A stretch of 64,000 nucleotides of DNA from Chlamydomonas reinhardtii. Lineage: Eukaryota; Chlorophyta; Chlorophyceae; Chlamydomonadales; Chlamydomonadaceae. How positions within the stretch are numbered: the stretch's first letter is position 1; each line of letters starts with the position of its first letter. Location of the stretch: positions 971,868 through 1,035,867 of the forward strand of contig NC_057009.1 of NCBI RefSeq assembly GCF_000002595.2. Direction: 5' to 3'. Shown here one piece after another: positions 57,909 through 64,000 of the stretch. The position numbers and the translations under genes are program-made. The notes under the pieces are model-generated. The model made no database searches and was not told where the DNA came from. It saw only the letters and a program-made list of their open reading frames with translations.

Positions 57909-58963
57909 ATGGCCCTCATGATGCAGAAGGTTGCTGCTCCGGTCTCTCGCCGGGGCATGAAGGTGGTCGCGCAGGCGACCCCCAACACCGCCTCGCGTCG
58001 TGCTATTCTGGGCGTGGCGCTGCTGCCCGCGCTGATGTATGCCCCCAAGGCTCTGGCCCTGATTCCTGGTGAGTCGCTTGCGGAGCTGTGTGGCTGCGGG
58101 TCGCCTGGCGCGGGGGGCTCCAGATACAGTCCGAGGTGCCGTAATGACGTCCAGATCGCTCAAGTGCGATCATCGACTGGTCGGCGGGGCTCGGAGCACG
58201 ACGGGCTTGCTCTCGACGGAATGCAAGCATGCGCGCGCGACCCCGCGGGGACCCCGCTGCCCAGCTGCTACATTTGCTGAGAGTTGTGATGAACTACACA
58301 CGGCAATTGAGAGTACCGGGGTCGTGCAACTTGTCTGGGCGCGGCAGGCGTCGCCATGCACCGGGCCAGGCCTCTCGAAGGGTGTCTGGCCATACGGTAG
58401 TTCCGGGGGCGGCCCCGCCGCGCAGCCACCCCACACCACCCCATCCCTTCCAGTTCCCGTAACGCCCTCCTGCTTTAACCATTGCCCCCTGTCCCTCCTC
58501 CTTCCCTCCCCGCCACCAACCACCCCCCTCAGACGAGGAGGATGAGGACCTGGTGGAGAAGGCGAAGGCCAACCGCCGCGCCCGCCTGGCGCAGCAGCGC
58601 GGCGTGACCCGCGACTTCATGGCCAGCGAGAACCTGACCGACCGCCGCCTGGAGCAGGAGCTGGTGCCGGTGCAGAAGGCCGTGTACAAGCTGGCCAAGA
58701 GCGGCAGCCAGCTGGAGAGCGGCGACCTGAAGGGCGCGGCCAGCACCCTGTCCGAGTCCTGGGTGGGCGACTTCAGCACCGTCGCCTCCACCGTGTCCGG
58801 CAGCACCACCGCCGGCAAGCTGGTGGAGGCCATCAAGAGCGTGCAGGCCGCCGCCGCCAAGGGCGACGCCGCCGGCTCCAAGCGCGCGTACGTGAGCCTG
58901 GTGTCGGACCTGCAGAGCTGGGCCGACGCGTCTGGCCTGGCGACCAGCCTGAAGGGCCTGTAA
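57909..58963 (+). CDS. Thylakoid lumenal 16.5-kDa-like protein (MPH2/PsbQ-like helical bundle)
   Basis: Two exons (57909-58068 and 58533-58963) give 196 residues; the start is the ATG at 57909. A bipartite signal is clear: a basic transit part (KVAAPVSRRGMKVVAQA), then a twin-arginine signal, SRRAILGVALLPALMY, ending APKALA (cleavage at about residue 50). That leaves a mature protein of about 146 residues beginning LIPDEEDEDLVEKAKANRRA. The remainder is helical (FMASENLTDRRLEQELVPVQ, then KAVYKLAKSGSQLESGD) and ends SWADASGLATSLKGL. Length, Tat signal and these segments resemble the plant thylakoid lumenal 16.5-kDa protein (MPH2), linked to photosystem II repair in high light. PsbQ itself is a distant alternative. 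It is divergent from GCN5, and codon bias is strong, with nearly all C/G third positions, as in highly expressed algal genes. Confidence 0.7.
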
Positions 58964-61371
58964 GCGGCGGATTCAGTGTGGTGGTATCAGCGCGGGGTGG
59001 CTCTGAAGGAGTGGCAGCGGTGAGGAGTGGCGGCGGCAAGGAGCGGCGGGTCGGTCGCCTGGGCCCCAGGGGCGCGTGGCTCGGGCCTAACAGCCGTCAC
59101 GGTGAGCGCTGCACAGTTGGGGCTCGGCGGCGCAGGCATGCCAGAGCTTGGGAATTAGGATTGCAGCATGGTAGCTTTCAGGAGCTTCACATGTATGTTA
59201 GAGCCATGTGGATCCTGCTGCATGTAGGGAAGAGGAAATTAAGAGGAAATTGTCGTTGCGTCTTCTGAGAGGCCGTGTTCAGGTGTTGGTGTATGCTTTG
59301 GATGTATGCTTTGGCAAGTGCGGCGTATATTGTTCTTGTGCCGCGGTGGTCAGTTAATTCAGGGACCATTATTTTGCTGCCAAGCAAGTAGCTAGTGATC
59401 AAGGGTCGCCACAACGGTGACAGATCTATGCGGCATGTTGGGGCCGTTGCAGCTGGCGCACGCACAGTTTTGACGGTCAGTATGGCTGCGCCGGCGCTAC
59501 GTGCGCCACACTTTTTTCGTGCGGATGTTCCTGTAACCAGGATTCTGGTTCAACAAGTCCGGCCGTGTCACTGGGATGCCGGGCGGGGTGTTCCAGGCCA
59601 AGGCACCTCCAGCTCAGGCAGGCAGCGCGAGGCGGAATGCCAGGCGTAGCGGCACGGAGGGTGGCTACATACGAGCCCAGTCGAGGGGTCATCCGCACGC
59701 GGCCTGGCCCCGCTTCGCCGCCTTTGATGATGGCCTGAATCCTTCATTGGGCTGGGGGTGTTTGAGGGTGCGGAGCTCGAGGGGTCATCCGAGCACGCAT
59801 CCACCCCCCACCGCACACCCTCCCAAACGGGAACGCCGCCATCGAAACGGCCATCCGGGCACGGACAAGAGGGTCATGGCGTCCAGGGTTGCCTAGTTCG
59901 TAGTACGCGTACTACGTACTACGTACTGTACTACGTACAATACGCTGCCCTCGTAGGCTAGTACGTTGGGAAAATACGTTGTGGTGGGGAAACCAGCGGG
60001 GTGGGCCGTGGCAGCGCCGTGGCGGGCGAGTGGCGCGAGGGGTGCTGGAAAGGTTGTCCGTCGAAGTTCGCGAACCATGGCTGCTCTCCGCACCGCAGCT
60101 GTGTTTTCTTATAACAATTTGAGTACAACAAGTTGAAGGAAATTCTGCTCGATGACTATGGCCGCACAAATCCAAATTCGCACCGATTCGGGCATGGTGC
60201 GCGCACGCGTGTCGTGTTTGCACCGGCTCCCCCCCCCCCGGATTTCGTGGCCCAGCGTACTATGCAACGTATTTTAACGTACTGTACTAGAAATCCTAGT
60301 ACGCTGTATTAATACGCGTATTATGGATGCGGATGTTACAGAGGGGACAGTCCCAGCTCCCGAAGACGCCGAGCCATCACATGCTATCAGGGCCCAACCC
60401 CGACTTAATACGCGTATTATGGAGAGAGGGTAGCGTACTAGGATTAATAGGCAACCCTGATGGCGTCCTTGATGTGACAATGCATGGCCCACGGAACCCA
60501 CAGAGATGTGGGGATCAAATGCTTAACACATTCAACGGCACTTCATGGACGCATTACATGGCTCCATTGGCGAGTATTGGCGACGACCGCACTGTGTCGG
60601 TGTTAGTAGCGCATGCATTTTACGGTGTAGATTATGCCGCGCCCCCGGGTAGAGTCACTCTCCACGTACGTTGGACGAGAGTCACTCTCCACGGTTGTAT
60701 GTGTTGTGGCCGGGGTGTTGGATGAGTCTGATTGGCTCCCGTGGCGTGGACGGGCACGGGTCTACACTGGTCTACAGATCAGTTCGCTATGTAGCTTGGC
60801 AGCCCCGCCCCTCACGTTCCACAACAGGAGTCTCAGCTGCTTGTCCCTCGGGTCAGTGTTCTCCTACTGCTGAGGCTGCACCTCATTCATGGTGGTGTCC
60901 TGCTCCTGGGGTGGGGGCGCTCAAAGGTGTCGCACCGATGGGCGTGGCGCTTGCCGCACCCTGCTGTGCGTTGGCCTGGCCCTGCCCCGCCACCCGCTGC
61001 CCTGCTCCCCACGCTGGGCCCGCCATGTGCGGGCGGGAGTGGAAGATGAGCGGCGTGTTCCTGTAACCAGGGAAGCATCGGGTCCAACCATTCGGTCCAC
61101 TTCGTGTCCTGAGCTCCCGACAAGCCTCACCCAAACCAAGTTTTCTTACCTTCACAGACATTACATTCAACGTCAAGCACGCCGCTGAACTAGCGCTTGC
61201 AAAACGAACACACCCGGGACGTGTGCAGCGGCTGCTGCAGGGTGTAGGCAGCTTAGGGTAGGCCTGCTACTATCACGTTTAAGCCGCAGCGTTTATGAGC
61301 TGTGAATGCTAGCTTATCTCGGTCTGCAGCGCAAAAGTCTTCTTGAATCGTCCGTTTCCTTCCTGTCAGCC
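58964..61371. other. Intergenic region with a hAT-type insertion
   Basis: About 2.4 kb. Apart from the element at 59884-60459 it shows short direct repeats: GGGGTCATCCG (near 59686 and 59782), GAGTCACTCTCCAC (near 60652 and 60681) and GTTCCTGTAACCAGG (near 59527 and 61059). No gene is seen. Confidence 0.5.
59884..60459. mobile_element. Non-autonomous hAT transposon (MITE-like), 576 bp
   Basis: The element starts CAGGGTTGCCTA and ends TAGGCAACCCTG with an AT-rich A/T variation next to the right end. It is flanked by the 8-bp direct repeat ATGGCGTC (59876-59883 and 60460-60467). CAGGG ends plus an 8-bp target duplication are diagnostic of the hAT superfamily. Inside, both subterminal regions carry repeated TACGCGTA, TAGTACGC and AACGTA-type motifs, probably transposase-binding sites. 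No coding capacity is seen. The target duplication is perfect, which suggests a fairly recent insertion. Confidence 0.92.
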
Positions 61372-64000
61372 ATGTTCTACCGCACTGCCACGGCGTCTCA
61401 GCAGACAGTGGCATCTGGACGGCAAAGCAGCGTGTTGCACCGACTCGCTCCGCAGCTGCTGGCCGCCCGCCCGAGCATCTCGCAGCAGCACCACCTGAAC
61501 GCGGCGTCCCCGGCCCAATGGAGCTCAGCAAACAGGGTGAGCAAAGCATCTCGGCAGAGAGGTGGCGGACCAGCAGAGATGGAGAGTCTCCGTGCGAGAG
61601 AATTCGTCGGTGGCTTGAAATCCTGCCTGGTTTCGCCTTTGCCTGAGATCTTGCAACGCTTTGCTAATCTTTATGATACTGAGAGGCCGTTTAATGCCGT
61701 GGACGCTCTGCAGAGTGCGGCACTCCTAGGGTTGACACGCGCGGGCTCGTTGCTGGCCATGTCTTGCCTTGCTGACGAAGCGATGGCAGCGTCATACACG
61801 GAAGAGCCCGCGGTTGCTACGTCAAGCTTTGCCGCGGCGTCGGCGGTGGCGACGCAACTACCAGCTGAGGGGAACGGGAAGCCCGCGAGGTGAGGAGCAC
61901 GCATAACGGGGGTGTGATACACCTCGCTCAAGACGCGCGTTGACTGGGCCATCGGGCTGGAAGGCTTGCGGTGGAGAGATACGCGTGCACTGGGGGCGGG
62001 CTCAGTTGGGCATAAGGAAACATGGTGGTGGTACGGGGCGTGGACCCGACGCCCCACGTGCAACACCCTACCCTGGCACCTGTGATGGCTTGTCGCGCTC
62101 GCATAGCTCCGCTCCCGCCGTCTGCACTTATCAGTAGTAGCTGTTCCAGTCTGTGCAGCACATGAATGGCACAGACCACGGTCCGGTCGGTCGTTGGGGC
62201 TGGTCCGTGTCTCACAGCCTGTGGCTGTGACACCGCAACTGGGGTGCTGGATCAGGAACACGCGGTCGCCTTTCCCGAAGAGCAACAGCTCCTCTCCGTA
62301 CCTAGACATTTGACCTCTCTTAGGCAGCGCTAACATATTTCCCGAGCCGCGCGCAAGCCTTGAACCTGCAACCGCCTTGCCAACCATCGCCCTTTCCTTG
62401 CTTACCCGGCGCTCCTCCATGCTTTGCGAATCCCCCCCGCCCGCCACGCGTCGGTTGCCCCACAGCACTGGGCCGATGCTGCTGGCGTCGGGTGCGTTCG
62501 TGCTGCCGCACCCGGACAAGGTGGCCAAAGGCGGCGAGGACTGGTACTTCATCGCGGCCAACCACCGCGCAGTGGGGGTGGCGGACGGCGTCGGGGGCTG
62601 GGTGAGTGGCGGCAGTCCGCCGGCCGCTTCGCATTGCCAGGCGGGAGTGTCGTACATTCATGTGCGGGTGTAACACGTGTGAGGTTATAGCGCACGCATT
62701 CCCATTTAGTCTTATTTCCCGCCCAGGGCACAGTTGCACAGAGCAAGTACCATGCAGTTGTGCAATGCCGCTCCTGTCTGCTGCCTGTTGCTGACCGCGC
62801 CCTGCTCCTTGCCTTCATGCCGCAGTCCGAGGTGGGCGTTGACGCCGGTGCGTACGCGCGGCAGCTGATGGGCAACGCTGCCGTTGTGGCGGACGAGTCC
62901 ACGGCGTCGGCGCCGGACGCGCAGGTGGAGTTGTCGGCGCAGGTGGGCGCGTGGGGCGCCGTTCGTTTTTAGGTCGGGCCGTGTGGTTTGCAGCATGCGA
63001 AGGAAAGGAAAGTGACACAATGTGGTGGGGTAGGTAAGTATGGGGCTGCGGCCTGGGTTCATGTGCAGTTTGGTAAAGCGCTGCCGCAAGTCTTGGGTAG
63101 GGTGGGGGGCGTCAGCAAGCACGGCTGCGGTGCGTGACGCCACGCGGTGGCACAGCTCACCATGCCAGCAGCCGCCGCCGGTTGTGCTGGGCAGAGGGCC
63201 GCGGCACTGACTGAGGGCCGCCCGCCCCTTGTTGGGTGGTGTCCGCAGCGGGCTTGCGCGCTTACCAGTGCCACTGGGGGCACTGCCTCGTCATGCGGGC
63301 CCGTGACTCGATGGCAGGTACCGACGGCCCAAGCAGCACCTACCTCCCCCGTGTCTGCCTCAAGTCCTCCCCGGTGCTTGTAACCTTCCCCGCCACCGGC
63401 TGTCGGCGGCCTTGCGCATGGGTTCCGCCCCGCAGGAGATCCTGGAGCGCGCCTACAGCCAGACCACCGTGCGCGGCAGCTCCACGGCCTGCGTGGCGGT
63501 GCTTAACGGCGACAGCCTGGGGGTCTCCAACCTGGGCGACTCGGGGCTGCTCATACTGCGAGCGGGTGCGTGGGGAGGGGGAGGGGCGGGGGCGGCGCGG
63601 TACGGGAGTGGATGTGCGTTTTGGGGGCTTGGGGATTTGCGGACTTAAGGCAACGGAACAGAGTGAGGTTATCGGGAACAGGGTACAGCGGGCAATGCAG
63701 CAGACGGACGTGAGAGAGGGGGGGCGGGGAGAAGCGAAGCGGACGAGCGGGGATGGAAGAGAGGCGAAGACGCTATGAACAGACATCGTGCGCCGTGCGG
63801 AAACAGTCATGTAGCTCTGGTCCAGCCATCCGGGAGAGCAAAGCGTTAGCTGCTGCTTGACAACAGAGAGGCGGGCGCTGCTAGCTAATTCGTGCCTATG
63901 CTGCCCTGCCGCCCTCCCTCCGTCCCTCCCCCATGCAGGCAAGGTGGCCTTCCACACGCCCCAGCAGCAGCACGGCTTCAACTTCCCCTACCAGATCGGC
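61372..64000 (+). CDS. PP2C-family protein phosphatase, Ptc7 / PP2C-55/80-like (partial, runs off the window)
   Basis: Start chosen at the ATG at 61372 ([20 protein letters not shown]); an in-frame ATG at 61306 is the alternative. The first exon reads as an organellar targeting sequence, rich in Ser, Gln and Arg. Later exons: one ending with a GTGAGG donor at about 61890; one with [23 protein letters not shown] (donor at about 62600), holding the first metal-binding Asp-Gly; [21 protein letters not shown] (62826-62939); and [23 protein letters not shown] followed by [17 protein letters not shown] (63435-63565) with the GDSG motif. The last visible exon (from about 63939) reads [21 protein letters not shown]. 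These blocks match the PPM phosphatases related to yeast Ptc7 and plant At4g16580/At5g66720, which act in mitochondria or chloroplasts. The exon between 62939 and 63435 is unresolved. The 3' end lies beyond base 64000. Confidence 0.85.

Noticed and set aside
57909-58963. PsbQ (oxygen-evolving enhancer 3) itself
   Set aside because: The mature sequence and the LTDRRLEQELVPVQKAVY-type segment fit the lumenal 16.5-kDa family better. PsbQ remains a distant relative by fold.

Overview
The window is nuclear DNA from a green alga, most likely a volvocine (Chlamydomonas/Volvox group). The evidence is high GC, many short introns with GT(G/A)AG donors and (T/C)GCAG acceptors, TGTAA polyadenylation motifs, long Ala/Gly/Gln/Pro tracts and (AC)n microsatellites. 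The genes recognised are eukaryotic or photosynthetic: GCN5, UTP18, a thylakoid-lumen protein, a Ptc7-type PP2C and a hAT transposase. The species cannot be fixed from the sequence. Two 100-N assembly gaps are present.

Layout. (1) 1-14.1 kb: a direct segmental duplication of about 3.94 kb (1-4497 and 9564-13506). It carries a minus-strand gene for a putative TET/JBP-like Fe(II)/2-oxoglutarate dioxygenase. The right copy is whole (862 aa predicted) and the left copy has lost its 5' end. Between them lies a five-exon gene for a probable chloroplast protein of unknown function. The gap at 3653 is flanked by a 457-bp near-identical repeat that is probably an assembly artefact. (2) 14.1-24.1 kb: intergenic DNA and a large satellite region with two unrelated families, A (186 bp) and B (about 170/200 bp, with a 569-bp higher-order period), interrupted by the second gap. 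(3) 24.1-28.9 kb: an 11-exon, apparently whole hAT-family transposase gene. (4) 30.2-30.8 kb: an orphan exon. (5) 32.1-42.5 kb: UTP18 (minus) and a Gln/Pro-rich, RS-domain nuclear protein (plus), divergently transcribed. (6) 43.1-53.8 kb: three tandem genes for ATAD1/Msp1-like AAA proteins whose ATPase motifs are eroded, with a gene-conversion tract between the first two. (7) 54.9-57.7 kb: GCN5 histone acetyltransferase (minus), with an 835-bp intron holding a run of hairpins, and sharing a short bidirectional promoter with a lumenal 16.5-kDa-like protein gene (57.9-59.0 kb). (8) 59.9-60.5 kb: a non-autonomous hAT element with clear terminal inverted repeats and an 8-bp target-site duplication. 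(9) 61.4 kb to the end: the start of a PP2C phosphatase gene.

The genes do not form one pathway. The themes are housekeeping (rRNA processing, splicing, histone acetylation, thylakoid lumen) beside local expansions: the duplicated dioxygenase, the degenerate AAA cluster, satellites and hAT elements. The least described item is the AAA cluster. It keeps the Msp1/ATAD1 architecture, but all three copies have replaced the Walker B glutamate and altered Walker A.
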